From assembly GCF_002968575.1 (NCBI RefSeq), contig NZ_PVBM01000002.1:1-64000 (forward strand): a stretch of 64,000 nt of DNA. The letters are read 5' to 3'. Shown piece after piece: positions 35,891-44,255 of the stretch (the stretch's first letter is position 1; every line of letters starts with the position of its first letter). Below the pieces are notes generated by a model, which searched no databases, was not told the origin of the DNA, and saw nothing but the letters and a program-made list of their open reading frames with translations. Made by a program: the position numbers and the translations under genes. The stretch is from Neorhizobium huautlense. Its GTDB lineage: Bacteria; Pseudomonadota; Alphaproteobacteria; Rhizobiales; Rhizobiaceae.

Positions 35891-36616
35891 TCAGGACTGC
35901 GGCGGTGCGGGCAGGATCACCTCGACCCGGTCGCGCTTGACGACGAGCGTCCGGATCTCTTCCGCGATGACGTCCGGATCGATCGTCGGAAGCCTCGGAT
36001 CGAGGGTTGCGCCGCCGGCAGTCGCAATGCGCATGCCGGTCGAGCGCTCGATCATGGCGCCGATACTGACGGACCCCGCGAACACGCCCTTGTCGGCCAC
36101 CTCGGCATTGAGCGTGAGGATGTAGTTGCGTGCCGCCGTCATCGCGGGGCCTACGCCGCTCACGCCGGGCACGGTAACTATGGCCGTGAGGCCCGTGACG
36201 AGGACGATCGCGCCATCGCCACGCGCCAGCATGCCAGGCAGCAGCGCATGCGACACTTCGACCGGCGCATAGGTGAAGATCGGCGTCATTGACCGCAGCT
36301 TGGCGCTGTCGAGATCGACCGCCGAAACGAAACCGGCGTCTGAGGGTACCGGCGAGTAGATGGCGACGTCGATCGACCCGAAGTGCTCCTCAATCGAGCG
36401 AATGAGTGCGGGAATGCCCGATAAATCGGTGAGATCCGCAGGGAATGCGACAGCTTCGATCCCTTCTTCGGCCAGTTCGGCCACTCGCGTTTCTAAAGGT
36501 TCGGCAGAACGCGCGATGAGCGCAACGCGGTACCCTTCTCGACCGAACCGCGTGGCAAGAGAGGCGCCGAGCCCCATGCCGGCGCCGAATATCGCGATCG
36601 TCTTCTTTGTGGTCAT
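35891..36616 (-). CDS. Atypical SDR-family protein
   Basis: A 241-residue protein with a Rossmann start FGAGMGLGASLATRFGREG and the SDR features SIDVAIYSPVP and LVTGLTA. The catalytic YxxxK pair is not visible: the equivalent stretch reads GPAMTAARNYILTLNAEV, so ordinary dehydrogenase chemistry is doubtful. ATG 36616 (after AAAGGACC) gives the natural N-terminus; the open frame to 36880 runs antisense into the HxlR gene. It is divergent from the HxlR regulator, which probably controls it. Confidence 0.85.
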   Translation of the reverse strand: MTTKKTIAIFGAGMGLGASLATRFGREGYRVALIARSAEPLETRVAELAEEGIEAVAFPADLTDLSGIPALIRSIEEHFGSIDVAIYSPVPSDAGFVSAVDLDSAKLRSMTPIFTYAPVEVSHALLPGMLARGDGAIVLVTGLTAIVTVPGVSGVGPAMTAARNYILTLNAEVADKGVFAGSVSIGAMIERSTGMRIATAGGATLDPRLPTIDPDVIAEEIRTLVVKRDRVEVILPAPPQS

Positions 36617-36676
36617 GACAGGTCCTTTTGTGTTGGGAGCCGCCGCCTGGCGGCCTTTGCTTTGACGTGCACCGGG

Positions 36677-36695
36677 TGGTACACTTTTGTTACCA
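36677..36695. promoter_or_regulatory. Possible HxlR operator between divergent genes
   Basis: TGGTA, nine bases, TACCA (TGGTACACTTTTGTTACCA) in the 124-base gap between the SDR gene and the HxlR gene. The half-sites resemble GTAC/GTAAC-type sites of HxlR regulators. It lies 46 bases before the HxlR ATG and 61 before that of the SDR gene, so it could control both. Confidence 0.4.
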
Positions 36696-36740
36696 ACACT
36701 ATTAAGGTGACTATCCTCGTCCCCGCAAGAAGGCACTCCT

Positions 36741-37118
36741 ATGACACTAAGTGACATTGATTTTCCCACCCCAGGTGAAGGTGACGACTGCCGGGTGGTT
36801 CGGGAAATTCTTGATCTGGTCGGCGACAAATGGACCTTGTACATCATCGCAACGCTCAGAAATGGACCAGTTCGGTTCAATGAACTGCGGCGTCAGATCG
36901 ACGGCATCTCACAACGTATGCTGACGATTAATTTGCGCCGACTGGAACGCGACGGGTTGGTGAAGCGGACATTGTTTCCCACTATTCCGCCGCGCGTGGA
37001 CTATGAGTTGACGGAGGTAGGACGGACGCTTCTTGCGCCAGTAATGGCCCTCGTGACGTGGGCGAACAGCAATCAGGAGAATATCCAGGACGCTCGCGTC
37101 CGGTTTGATGCAAGCTAA
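36741..37118 (+). CDS. HxlR-family winged-helix regulator
   Basis: A 125-residue dimeric MarR-like regulator. The HxlR signature is complete: DCRVVREILDLVGDKWTLYI, RNGPVRFNELRRQIDGISQRML, NLRRLERDGLVKR and VDYELTEVGRTL. Cys 17 lies where redox-sensing relatives such as YodB and QorR have their sensor cysteine, so control by quinones, aldehydes or oxidants is plausible. It is divergent from the atypical SDR gene. A transposase-like remnant lies just downstream. Confidence 0.93.
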   Translation: MTLSDIDFPTPGEGDDCRVVREILDLVGDKWTLYIIATLRNGPVRFNELRRQIDGISQRMLTINLRRLERDGLVKRTLFPTIPPRVDYELTEVGRTLLAPVMALVTWANSNQENIQDARVRFDAS

Positions 37119-37207
37119 GGTGCATGGCGACAGCGGCGGCTATGTGGATCATGCCGAGAAAGCTGTTGGCCGATTGGCCGACACGGCTGAATTTGTCAAT
37201 GCGGCCT
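37111..37207 (-). mobile_element. Possible remnant of a transposase C-terminus
   Basis: Between hxlR and pyrF the minus strand reads, without stop codons, [19 protein letters not shown] then MIHIAAAVAMHLS, which resembles the final 'FRRVATRYDKLA-xxFL-xxxxIAA' region of IS5-like transposases with a short deletion. No start, terminal repeats or other domains are present, and it overlaps the end of pyrF by a base or two. The likeness is from memory; the plus strand is also open there, so the call is tentative. Confidence 0.3.
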
Positions 37208-37901
37208 AAGAAAGGACGGTTTGCATCTCGGCCAGGATGGCCTCCGCCGCCGCCTGCGGGTCTAAGGCCTTGACGATCGGGCGGCCGACCACGAGGTGAC
37301 TCGATCCGGCCTGCAGCGCGTCTGCGGGCGTCATCACCCGCTTCTGATCCCCGGCGTCCGAGCCGGCCGGCCGGATGCCCGGTGTGACGACCGCCATATC
37401 CGGGCCGACGATCTTGCGAACCGCAGCCGACTCCTCCGCCGAGCAGACGATGCCGCCCATGCCTGCTGAAAGCGCCTGTTCGGCGCGGCGCAGCACCAAG
37501 GTATGCGGGTCGTATTCGTAACCGGCGTCAATGAGATCGGTTTCGTCCATCGACGTCAGGACGGTCACCGCAAGCAGGCACAGGCCGGAGCCCTCTGCTG
37601 CCTCGACCGCGGCACGCATCGCCTTCGGATAGGCATGCAAGGTCAGCATGGTCATGCCCATCTTGGCGATATTCTCGACGCCCTTCGCCACCGTATTGTC
37701 GATATCGAGCAGCTTCATGTCGAGAAAGACGTTCTTGCCGTCTCTGGCCAGGTCGCGGGCAAATTCGAGCCCGCCGGCAAAAGCGAGCTGGTAGCCAATC
37801 TTGTAGAACGAAATCCTGTCGCCGAGCGTCGCGACCATCTTTTCCGCTTCGCCGACGGTCGGGATGTCGAGGCCTACGATCAGACGGTTACGTGCGTTCA
37901 T
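37206..37901 (-). CDS. pyrF: Orotidine 5'-phosphate decarboxylase
   Basis: Catalyses the last step of UMP synthesis. A 231-residue TIM barrel with the catalytic array [12 protein letters not shown] (Asp 61, Lys 63, Asp 66), RLIVGLDIP at the start, [19 protein letters not shown] and [10 protein letters not shown] for phosphate binding. ATG 37901 lies inside the end of the upstream phosphatase-like gene (14-base overlap) and gives the family N-terminus; the frame is open to 37964. Together with that gene and pmtA it forms a tight minus-strand operon. Confidence 0.97.
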   Translation of the reverse strand: MNARNRLIVGLDIPTVGEAEKMVATLGDRISFYKIGYQLAFAGGLEFARDLARDGKNVFLDMKLLDIDNTVAKGVENIAKMGMTMLTLHAYPKAMRAAVEAAEGSGLCLLAVTVLTSMDETDLIDAGYEYDPHTLVLRRAEQALSAGMGGIVCSAEESAAVRKIVGPDMAVVTPGIRPAGSDAGDQKRVMTPADALQAGSSHLVVGRPIVKALDPQAAAEAILAEMQTVLS

Positions 37902-38490
37902 CGGCTTGAACTCCCTGCCATGTCTCGATTGCCGTCCAGTCGCATGAGACGGTTCGATCCGCAAGGGTGAAGTGAAAGAGATTTCCGCCGCCGCCCGGCT
38001 GATCCCGGTCCCGCGAAATCGGCAGGCCGAGAAGGTGGCATTTCAGAAGGGTGCCGACACCGCCATGGCCCACGAAGGCGATCGGCACGTCGGGATCATG
38101 ACTGTCGAGGATCCGAACAACGGAGGAGACGATCCGGGCTTGCGCGTCGACAGCCCGCTCCCAGCCCTTGAAGCTCTCCTGCGGATGGGCAAAGAACCAG
38201 TCCGCCGCTTTTTCGAATTCGGGTGGCAGCAGGAAGCCGGTGGCGGACCGGTCGTTCTCGTGCATCCGAGGGGCGACTTCGACCTCGATGCTGGCCGCCG
38301 AGGCAAGTATCTTTGCCGTCTCGATTGCCTTCACCTCTTCGCTGGAAACGATCCGGCCGAGCTTTTTCGCCCAGCCCGAACGGCTCGCCTGTTCGGCGCG
38401 CACCCGTCCTATATCCGAAAGTCCCCACTTCGGCACCGGTACGCCGGGGTCGATCCGAACCTGAGGATGCGTGATGTAGAGGCCGAACAT
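37888..38490 (-). CDS. Histidine-phosphatase (phosphoglycerate mutase-like) family protein
   Basis: A 200-residue protein of the histidine phosphatase superfamily. The start reads [11 protein letters not shown], where canonical members have RHG: the catalytic His is kept but the Arg and Gly are Thr and Pro. [30 protein letters not shown] and [11 protein letters not shown] (second His) are otherwise normal. ATG 38490 overlaps the pmtA stop by one base and the gene overlaps pyrF downstream. Activity may be weakened or changed. Confidence 0.87.
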   Translation of the reverse strand: MFGLYITHPQVRIDPGVPVPKWGLSDIGRVRAEQASRSGWAKKLGRIVSSEEVKAIETAKILASAASIEVEVAPRMHENDRSATGFLLPPEFEKAADWFFAHPQESFKGWERAVDAQARIVSSVVRILDSHDPDVPIAFVGHGGVGTLLKCHLLGLPISRDRDQPGGGGNLFHFTLADRTVSCDWTAIETWQGVQADERT

Positions 38491-39083
38491 CAGGGGCGCG
38501 TATAGGTCCACAGCTGCGCCGGCGGAATATTGCGCATGACGAAATCGTAGTGCTTGATCTTGTAGCGGTCCGGATTGGCGATGATCGGCGAAATGGGGCC
38601 ATAGGTGATCTGCATCATCGGCCGGCCCGCCGGCATGCGGTCGAGCAGATCTTCCAGCAGGGCGATGCGACGCTCCATCGGGAAGCTCAGCAGCGGAATG
38701 GCGGAGATCACGCTGTCGAAGGTCGTGTCTTTCAAGTTGCCCAAGGTGCGGTCGAGGTCGAAGGCGTCGCCGTTGATGAAATTCACGCCGGGGAAGGCCT
38801 TAAGGAGATGCTGATAGAAGTCCGTCGAATATTCGACGGAGACGAGTTCCTCAGGCCGAACGCCGTGCTTCAGGATAGCCTTGGTGATGATGCCCGTGCC
38901 GGGGCCTAGTTCCAGGACAGGCAGACCTGAAGCGGTGTTGATGACGCTTGCCATTCGCTTCGCAGTGACGGAGGAAGTCGGAAGAATGGCGCCGACCTGT
39001 TTCGGCCCGTCGATCCAGCCCTTGAAGAACCGGATCTCCTCATCGAACTTGCGACCGAGCCGCTCTTTCAGACGCAATTCCAT
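38490..39083 (-). CDS. pmtA: Phosphatidylethanolamine N-methyltransferase, PmtA type
   Basis: A 197-residue SAM-dependent methyltransferase of the rhizobial/Rhodobacter PmtA family, which makes phosphatidylcholine by three methylations of phosphatidylethanolamine at the inner membrane. Recognisable parts are the amphipathic start LKERLGRKFDEEIRFFKGWI, ILPTSSVTAKRMASVIN, the SAM site VLELGPGTGIITKAIL and SAIPLLSFPMERR. Phosphatidylcholine is needed for normal host interaction and stress tolerance in rhizobia. It is the first gene of pmtA / phosphatase-like / pyrF. Confidence 0.93.
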   Translation of the reverse strand: MELRLKERLGRKFDEEIRFFKGWIDGPKQVGAILPTSSVTAKRMASVINTASGLPVLELGPGTGIITKAILKHGVRPEELVSVEYSTDFYQHLLKAFPGVNFINGDAFDLDRTLGNLKDTTFDSVISAIPLLSFPMERRIALLEDLLDRMPAGRPMMQITYGPISPIIANPDRYKIKHYDFVMRNIPPAQLWTYTRP

Positions 39084-39170
39084 CGTCTGTCCTCCCTCTT
39101 GAATGCCTTATGCCGATGTTCATGCCGCAAAGGCAAGAGCAAATGTCGCATCTGGCGTAGGTCATGAAAA

Positions 39171-39193
39171 AAGCGGCTGGTTGCCAGCCGCTT
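39171..39193 (-). terminator. Intrinsic terminator of dnaN
   Basis: AAGCGGCTGG, loop TTG, CCAGCCGCTT: a perfect 10-bp stem followed on the minus strand by TTTTTTC, seven bases after the dnaN stop. Confidence 0.9.
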
Positions 39194-39199
39194 CGATGA

Positions 39200-40318
39200 T
39201 TAGACGCGCATAGGCATCAAGACGTAGAGCGCATCGTCGCCGGCCGTGTCCCGTACCAGCGTCGGAGAGCCGGCATCCGCCAGCATGAAGATCGCGTCAT
39301 CACCGGACAATTGCGCCGTGATGTCGAGCAGGTATTTGGCGTTGAAGCCTATCTCCATCGGATCGTTGTCGTAGCCGACTGCCACTTCTTCCGTAGCGCT
39401 GCCGGAATCGGGGTTGTTGACCGTCAGCATGAGCTGACCGTCCGTAAGCGACAGCTTGACGGCGCGGCCACGCTCCGAGGAAATGGTGGAGACGCGATCG
39501 ACCGCCTTGGTGAAGCTTTCGCAATCGACCCGCATTTCCTTATCGTTGCCGGTCGGAATAACCCGCTGGTAGTCGGGGAAGGTGCCGTCGATCAGCTTTG
39601 AAGTCATCACCACCGTGCCGATCGTCAGGCGGATCTTCGCGTCGGAAACTTCGACGGTGACGATTGCCTCGGCGTCGTCCATGAGCTTCTGCAATTCGCC
39701 GACCGTCTTGCGGGGAATAATGATCCCCGGCATGCCTTCCGAACCGGCTGGCGCCTGGACATCGGCGCGGGCCAGGCGGTGTCCGTCGGTCGCGACGGCG
39801 CGAAGCTTCAGGTCGCCGCCGGCCTCGATCGTGTGGAAGAAGATGCCGTTCAGGTAATAGCGGGTCTCCTCGGTGGAGATCGCGAACTGCGTGCGGTCGA
39901 TCAGCATCTTCAGATCGGTCGCCTTCAGCTTGAAGGTATGCGTGAAGCTGCCGGCGGTGAGATCGGGGAAATCCGATTCCGGCAGGCACTGCAGCGAGAA
40001 CTTCGAGCGGCCGGACTGTACGGTCATGGAGCCGCCGTCCGGATTGGTCGCGAGCAGCACTTCCGAACCGTCGGGCAGCTTGCGGACGATTTCATAAAGC
40101 AGATGCGCCGGAACCGTCGTCGCTCCCGCATTCTCCACCATGGCCGGGAGGGATTCGGTGATCTCCAGGTCGAGGTCCGTCGCTTTCAGGTCGAGGCTGT
40201 TGCCCGAGGCACGCATCAGCACGTTGGAAAGGATCGGGATCGTGTTCCGCCGCTCGACCACGCGATGCACGTGGTTCAGCGATTTCAGAAGGTTGGACCG
40301 CTCAAGAGTAATACGCAT
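39200..40318 (-). CDS. dnaN: DNA polymerase III sliding clamp (beta subunit)
   Basis: A 372-residue ring-forming clamp that tethers polymerase III and other enzymes to DNA. Three topologically similar domains of about 120 residues are visible: RSNLLKSLNHVHRVVERRNTIPILSNVLM at the start, LKMLIDRTQFAISTEETRYYLNGI and ATDGHRLA in the middle, and YLLDITAQLSGDDAIFMLADAGSPTLVRD near the end, finishing with YVLMPMRV. The ATG at 40318 is standard (MRITLERS); a longer open frame upstream is ignored. dnaA is not adjacent, as is usual in Rhizobiaceae. Confidence 0.98.
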   Translation of the reverse strand: MRITLERSNLLKSLNHVHRVVERRNTIPILSNVLMRASGNSLDLKATDLDLEITESLPAMVENAGATTVPAHLLYEIVRKLPDGSEVLLATNPDGGSMTVQSGRSKFSLQCLPESDFPDLTAGSFTHTFKLKATDLKMLIDRTQFAISTEETRYYLNGIFFHTIEAGGDLKLRAVATDGHRLARADVQAPAGSEGMPGIIIPRKTVGELQKLMDDAEAIVTVEVSDAKIRLTIGTVVMTSKLIDGTFPDYQRVIPTGNDKEMRVDCESFTKAVDRVSTISSERGRAVKLSLTDGQLMLTVNNPDSGSATEEVAVGYDNDPMEIGFNAKYLLDITAQLSGDDAIFMLADAGSPTLVRDTAGDDALYVLMPMRV

Positions 40319-40576
40319 GGACGCTATCGCTTTCGACCGTGACGGATCCGGCAGGGCCGGACCCTGATATTGTGCCGGCTCCAAGGCAGCCGGATGATGT
40401 GGACGCGCAAAATGGCAGACAACGGCGGCGAAAAGCAAGAGGTGAACAAGGAGTTGCCATGCCAAATCGCCAGATCGGCCTGCACTGCACACAGAAAACA
40501 TCTCCTCCGTTTACTTGCCGAACCGGGCTGCGTTGCTCATAAAGAGGCATGAGCATCCTATCCCCTAAGGTATCCC

Positions 40577-41494
40577 GTGGCAGACGAACATAAAGCCGCC
40601 CAGCGCGGCTATCGCGTTGCCAACACATTCGTGCCTGCCAGACCGCAGGAGCCGGCGCTTTATCTGGTGGCGACGCCGATCGGCAATCTCGGGGACATCA
40701 CCTTGCGCGCCCTGGAGACGCTTGCGGGCGTCGACGTGCTGGCCTGCGAAGATACGCGCGTCACCCGGGTCCTGCTGGACCGTTACGGTATCGTCAACCG
40801 CCCCTTTGCCTACCATGAACATAATGCGGATGAGGCCGGGCCGAAGCTGATTGCCGCGCTAGAGGAAGGAAAATCGGTGGCACTCGTCTCCGATGCCGGC
40901 ACGCCGCTGGTCTCCGATCCGGGCTACCGGCTTGGGCAGATGGCAGTCGAGGCTGGTCATAGGGTCGTGCCGATCCCCGGCGCGTCTGCGCCGCTTGCGG
41001 CTCTTGTCGGCTCCGGCATGCCTTCGGACGCCTTTCTTTTTGCCGGTTTCCTGCCGGCTAAGGACAAGGGACGGCGAGATCGGCTGGCGGAGCTTTCCAA
41101 AGTGCCTGCCACGCTGACCTTCTTCGAATCGCCGCACCGGATCGGCGCCACTCTTGCGGCGGCGGCGGAGGTGCTTGGGAAAAACCGTCGCGCCTGTGTC
41201 TGCCGGGAGCTCACGAAGACCTTCGAGGAGTTCCGTCGCGGATCGCTGCAGGAACTTGCCGCTTATTATGATGAGGAGCGGACCGTGAAAGGCGAGATCG
41301 TGCTGCTTGTCGCGCCTCCGCAGGCGGAAGAGGCGCCGGGCGAGGTGGAGGTGGAAGCACTGCTGCGGGAACTCTCGGCCACAATGCCGACGGCCAAGGC
41401 GGCAGCAGAAGCCGCCCGCCTCACGGGGCTTGGCCGAAAAGATCTCTATCAGCGGCTCCTGGACCTGAAGGAAACGGGTGGCGGTGGAAAATGA
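40577..41494 (+). CDS. rsmI: 16S rRNA 2'-O-methyltransferase (C1402)
   Basis: Methylates the ribose of C1402 in 16S rRNA. The tetrapyrrole-methylase fold is clear: ALYLVATPIGNLGDITLRA (about 27-45), ACEDTRVTRVLL, YHEHN, VSDAGTPLVSDPGYRL, IPGASA, FESPHR and CRELTKTFEE. Length 305. Start is GTG 40577. An N-terminal stretch of 25 residues precedes the fold. The stop lies within the yraN start region, so the two genes overlap. It is divergent from dnaN with 258 bases between. Confidence 0.96.
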   Translation: MADEHKAAQRGYRVANTFVPARPQEPALYLVATPIGNLGDITLRALETLAGVDVLACEDTRVTRVLLDRYGIVNRPFAYHEHNADEAGPKLIAALEEGKSVALVSDAGTPLVSDPGYRLGQMAVEAGHRVVPIPGASAPLAALVGSGMPSDAFLFAGFLPAKDKGRRDRLAELSKVPATLTFFESPHRIGATLAAAAEVLGKNRRACVCRELTKTFEEFRRGSLQELAAYYDEERTVKGEIVLLVAPPQAEEAPGEVEVEALLRELSATMPTAKAAAEAARLTGLGRKDLYQRLLDLKETGGGGK

Positions 41495-41849
41495 TCCCGA
41501 CCTGAAGCGGCGCAAGGCCGAACGCCGAGGCCATGTCTCGGAATATCTGGCCGCGTTGTACCTGCTGGCAAAGGGCTACCGGGTTCTGGCGATCCGCTAT
41601 CGCACCAAGCTCGGCGAGATAGATCTGATTGCCCGCAAGGGTGATCTCGTCATCTTCGTCGAAGTGAAGGCTCGGATCGGCGAACAGGAAGCGATCGATG
41701 CCGTTGGCTTCACCACACAGGCTCGCATCCGCGCGGCAAGCGATCTCTGGCTTTCGAAGCGGAAGGATGCGGCGAGGCTTTCGCAGCGTTACGACATAAT
41801 TGCCGTAATGCCGAGCCGGCTTCCTCGGCATTTTCCGGACGCGTTTTAA
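41478..41849 (+). CDS. yraN: YraN family (UPF0102) endonuclease-like protein
   Basis: A 123-residue protein with a Holliday-junction-resolvase-like nuclease fold. GHVSEYLAALYLLAKGYRVLA, RTKLGEIDLIARKGD and VFVEVKARIG carry the family Glu, Asp and Glu-x-Lys residues; YDIIAVMPSRLPRHFPDAF closes it. Activity is unproven. It starts at GTG 41478 or 41484 inside the end of rsmI and is the usual partner of that gene. Confidence 0.93.
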   Translation: MAVENDPDLKRRKAERRGHVSEYLAALYLLAKGYRVLAIRYRTKLGEIDLIARKGDLVIFVEVKARIGEQEAIDAVGFTTQARIRAASDLWLSKRKDAARLSQRYDIIAVMPSRLPRHFPDAF

Positions 41850-41872
41850 GGAAACTTACAACGATCCTTGCT

Positions 41873-41912
41873 CTGTTAGAAAAATGACATAAAACTGTTA
41901 AGTCGGTGTCAT
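41873..41912 (+). promoter_or_regulatory. Pho-box array before ugpB
   Basis: Four seven-base repeats with 11-base periodicity: CTGTTAG (41873), ATGACAT (41884), CTGTTAA (41895) and GTGTCAT (41906), each separated by four bases, AT-rich between the first three. The PhoB consensus is CTGTCAT-N4-CTGTCAT. The array ends 48 bases before the ugpB ATG. Seen directly; PhoB binding is inferred. Confidence 0.65.
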
Positions 41913-41960
41913 GGGAGGACCCTATTGGGGGCCGGCACCAATCAAGGTGGAGGACGTAAA

Positions 41961-43283
41961 ATGTTGAAAAAACTTTCGATGGCCGCATTCGCGGTCGCTC
42001 TGTCGGCAACCTCTTCGCTTGCTGCGACGGAAGTCACCTGGTGGCATGCCATGGGTGGCGAACTCGGCAAGAAGCTGGAAGAAATCGCTCAGAAATTCAA
42101 CGAGAGCCAGACCGACTACAAGGTCGTGCCTGTCTACAAAGGAAGCTATCCGGAAACGCTGACGGCAGCGATCGCCGCTTTCCGCGCAAAACAGCAGCCG
42201 GCTATCGTTCAGGTCTTCGAAGTCGGCACAGGCACGATGATGGCTGCCAAGGGCGCCGTCTATCCGGTTTACAAACTGATGGCCGACGAGGGCGAAACCT
42301 TCGACCCCAAGACCTTCCTGGCGCCGGTTACCGGTTATTATTCCGATACTGAGGGCAACATCCTGTCGCTGCCCTTCAACTCCTCCACGCCGATAATGTA
42401 TTATAACAAGGACGTCTTCAAAAAGGCTGGCCTTGACCCGGAAGTCGCTCCGAAGACCTGGAAGGAGGTCGAGGAATTCTCGAAGAAGATCGTCTCTTCG
42501 GGCGCGGCCAAGTGTGGCTTCACCTCGGCCTGGATCACCTGGGTTCAGACGGAGAACCTGTCGGCGATTCACGACAAGCCTTTCGGCACTCTGCAGAACG
42601 GTTTTGGCGGCGTGAAATCCGAATTCAACTTCAATGGCCCGCTTCAGGTCAAGCATTGGGCAAATCTGAAGAAGTGGCAGGACGAGGGCCTGTTCAAGTA
42701 CGGCGGTCCGGTCGGTGGCGATCAGGCGGCGACGATGTTCTACGCGCAGGAATGCGCAATCACCATGAACTCGTCTGCAGGCCGCGCCGGCGTCATCAAC
42801 AACGCCAAGACCTTTACCCCAGGCTTTGCTCCGCTGCCTTATTATGACGACGAGATCAAGGAGCCGAAGAATTCCATCATCGGTGGCGCGACCCTCTGGG
42901 TGTTGAACGGCAAGGACAAGGCAACCTATAAGGGCGTCGCCAAGTTCTTCAGCTACCTCTCGAAGGCTGAAGTTCAGGCTGATTGGCATCAGTTCACCGG
43001 TTACCTGCCGATCACCAATGCTGCCTATGATCTGGGCCAGACGCAGGGTTATTACGGAAAGAACCCCGGTTCTGACATCGCCATCAAGCAGATCACCCGC
43101 GGTACCCCTTCGGACAATTCCAAGGGCTTGCGGTTTGGCAATTTCACGCAGGTCCGCACCATTGTCGACGAGGAGTTCCAGGCGCTGCTCGCCAACAAGA
43201 AGGACGCCAAGCAGGCGCTCGACAGTGCCGTTCAGCGTGGTAACGCGCTGCTGCGTGAATTCGAAGCGGCCAACTCGAACTGA
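41961..43283 (+). CDS. ugpB: sn-Glycerol-3-phosphate ABC transporter, substrate-binding protein
   Basis: A 440-residue periplasmic binding protein with a signal peptide (KKLSMAAFAVALSATSSLAA). The mature start EVTWWHAMGGELGKKLEEIAQKFNES and later SLPFNSSTPIMYYNKDVFKKAG, AITMNSSAGRAG and GFAPLPYYDDE are diagnostic of UgpB. It captures glycerol-3-phosphate or glycerophosphodiesters as a phosphate and carbon source. GGTGGAGG precedes ATG 41961. A Pho-box array lies upstream, and a large hairpin separates it from ugpA. Confidence 0.96.
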   Translation: MLKKLSMAAFAVALSATSSLAATEVTWWHAMGGELGKKLEEIAQKFNESQTDYKVVPVYKGSYPETLTAAIAAFRAKQQPAIVQVFEVGTGTMMAAKGAVYPVYKLMADEGETFDPKTFLAPVTGYYSDTEGNILSLPFNSSTPIMYYNKDVFKKAGLDPEVAPKTWKEVEEFSKKIVSSGAAKCGFTSAWITWVQTENLSAIHDKPFGTLQNGFGGVKSEFNFNGPLQVKHWANLKKWQDEGLFKYGGPVGGDQAATMFYAQECAITMNSSAGRAGVINNAKTFTPGFAPLPYYDDEIKEPKNSIIGGATLWVLNGKDKATYKGVAKFFSYLSKAEVQADWHQFTGYLPITNAAYDLGQTQGYYGKNPGSDIAIKQITRGTPSDNSKGLRFGNFTQVRTIVDEEFQALLANKKDAKQALDSAVQRGNALLREFEAANSN

Positions 43284-43300
43284 TCACCCCGATTCACTGC

Positions 43301-43330
43301 AGGGAGGGCCGGCGCCTGCCGGGCCTCCCT
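43301..43330 (+). terminator. Large intercistronic hairpin between ugpB and ugpA
   Basis: AGGGAGGGCCGGC, loop GCCT, GCCGGGCCTCCCT: 13 pairs with one mismatch, directly after ugpB. Only a short T-poor stretch follows. Such hairpins after binding-protein genes usually protect the upstream mRNA and partly stop transcription, giving more binding protein than permease. Confidence 0.7.
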
Positions 43331-43361
43331 TGCTCGTTTCCTATTTTGTGGTGAGGGATCG

Positions 43362-44246
43362 GTGGATACCAAGAGAACAACCTTCAACAACCGCCTGCTG
43401 CCTTATCTGCTGCTTGCGCCCCAGCTCGCTATCACGCTCATCTTCTTCATCTGGCCTGCTGCGCAGGCAGTGAAATCCTCCTTCGAGCGGGAGGATCCGT
43501 TCGGGTTCTCGACCGTCTTTGTCGGGCTGGCACATTATCAGCAGCTGCTCGCTGATCCGAACTATCTGGATTCTCTCTGGCGCACCGCGGTATTCGCCGT
43601 GTCGGTTACGTTGCTTTCGATGGTGCTGGGCCTCGCATTTGCGGCTGCGGTCGATCGCCTGACGCGGACCTCGAAGGTCTACACAACGCTTTTGGTCTGG
43701 CCTTATGCCGTCGCTCCCGTCGTCGCCGGCGTCCTCTGGTGGTTCCTGTTCAACACCTCGACCGGCCTCTTGCCTTTCTTTCTGGAGCGCTTCGGGATTC
43801 TCTGGGATCACGACCTCAACGGCACCCATGCCATGATCCTGATCATCATCGCCGCGGCCTGGAAGCAGATCTCCTACAATTTTCTTTTCTTCCTCGCCGG
43901 CCTGCAGTCAGTGCCGCAGGCGCTGATGGAGGCCGCGGCGATCGACGGTTCCGGGCCGGTCAAGCGCTTCTTCACGATTTCGCTGCCGCTCCTGTCGCCG
44001 ACGACGTTTTTCCTGTTCATCATCAACGTGAACTACACGATGTTCGATACTTTCCCGATCGTGGACGCCACGACAGGCGGCGGACCTGCTCAGGCGACGA
44101 CCACGCTCGTCTACAAGGTCTATCAGGATGGTTACGTCGGCTTGAACCTCGGCTCCTCTTCGGCGCAATCGGTGCTTTTGATGCTGATCGTGATGCTGCT
44201 GACCTTCGTCCAGTTCCGCTTCGTGGAACGCCGCGTCCAGTATTGA
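43362..44246 (+). CDS. ugpA: sn-Glycerol-3-phosphate ABC transporter, permease
   Basis: A 294-residue inner-membrane permease with six helices and the cytoplasmic EAA loop QALMEAAAIDGSGPVKRFFTISLPLLSP, which contacts the ATPase. It starts RTTFNNRLLPYLLLAPQL, as UgpA proteins do. Start is GTG 43362, with GAGG seven bases upstream. Forms the channel with UgpE. Confidence 0.96.
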   Translation: MDTKRTTFNNRLLPYLLLAPQLAITLIFFIWPAAQAVKSSFEREDPFGFSTVFVGLAHYQQLLADPNYLDSLWRTAVFAVSVTLLSMVLGLAFAAAVDRLTRTSKVYTTLLVWPYAVAPVVAGVLWWFLFNTSTGLLPFFLERFGILWDHDLNGTHAMILIIIAAAWKQISYNFLFFLAGLQSVPQALMEAAAIDGSGPVKRFFTISLPLLSPTTFFLFIINVNYTMFDTFPIVDATTGGGPAQATTTLVYKVYQDGYVGLNLGSSSAQSVLLMLIVMLLTFVQFRFVERRVQY

Positions 44247-44255
44247 GGAACGATC

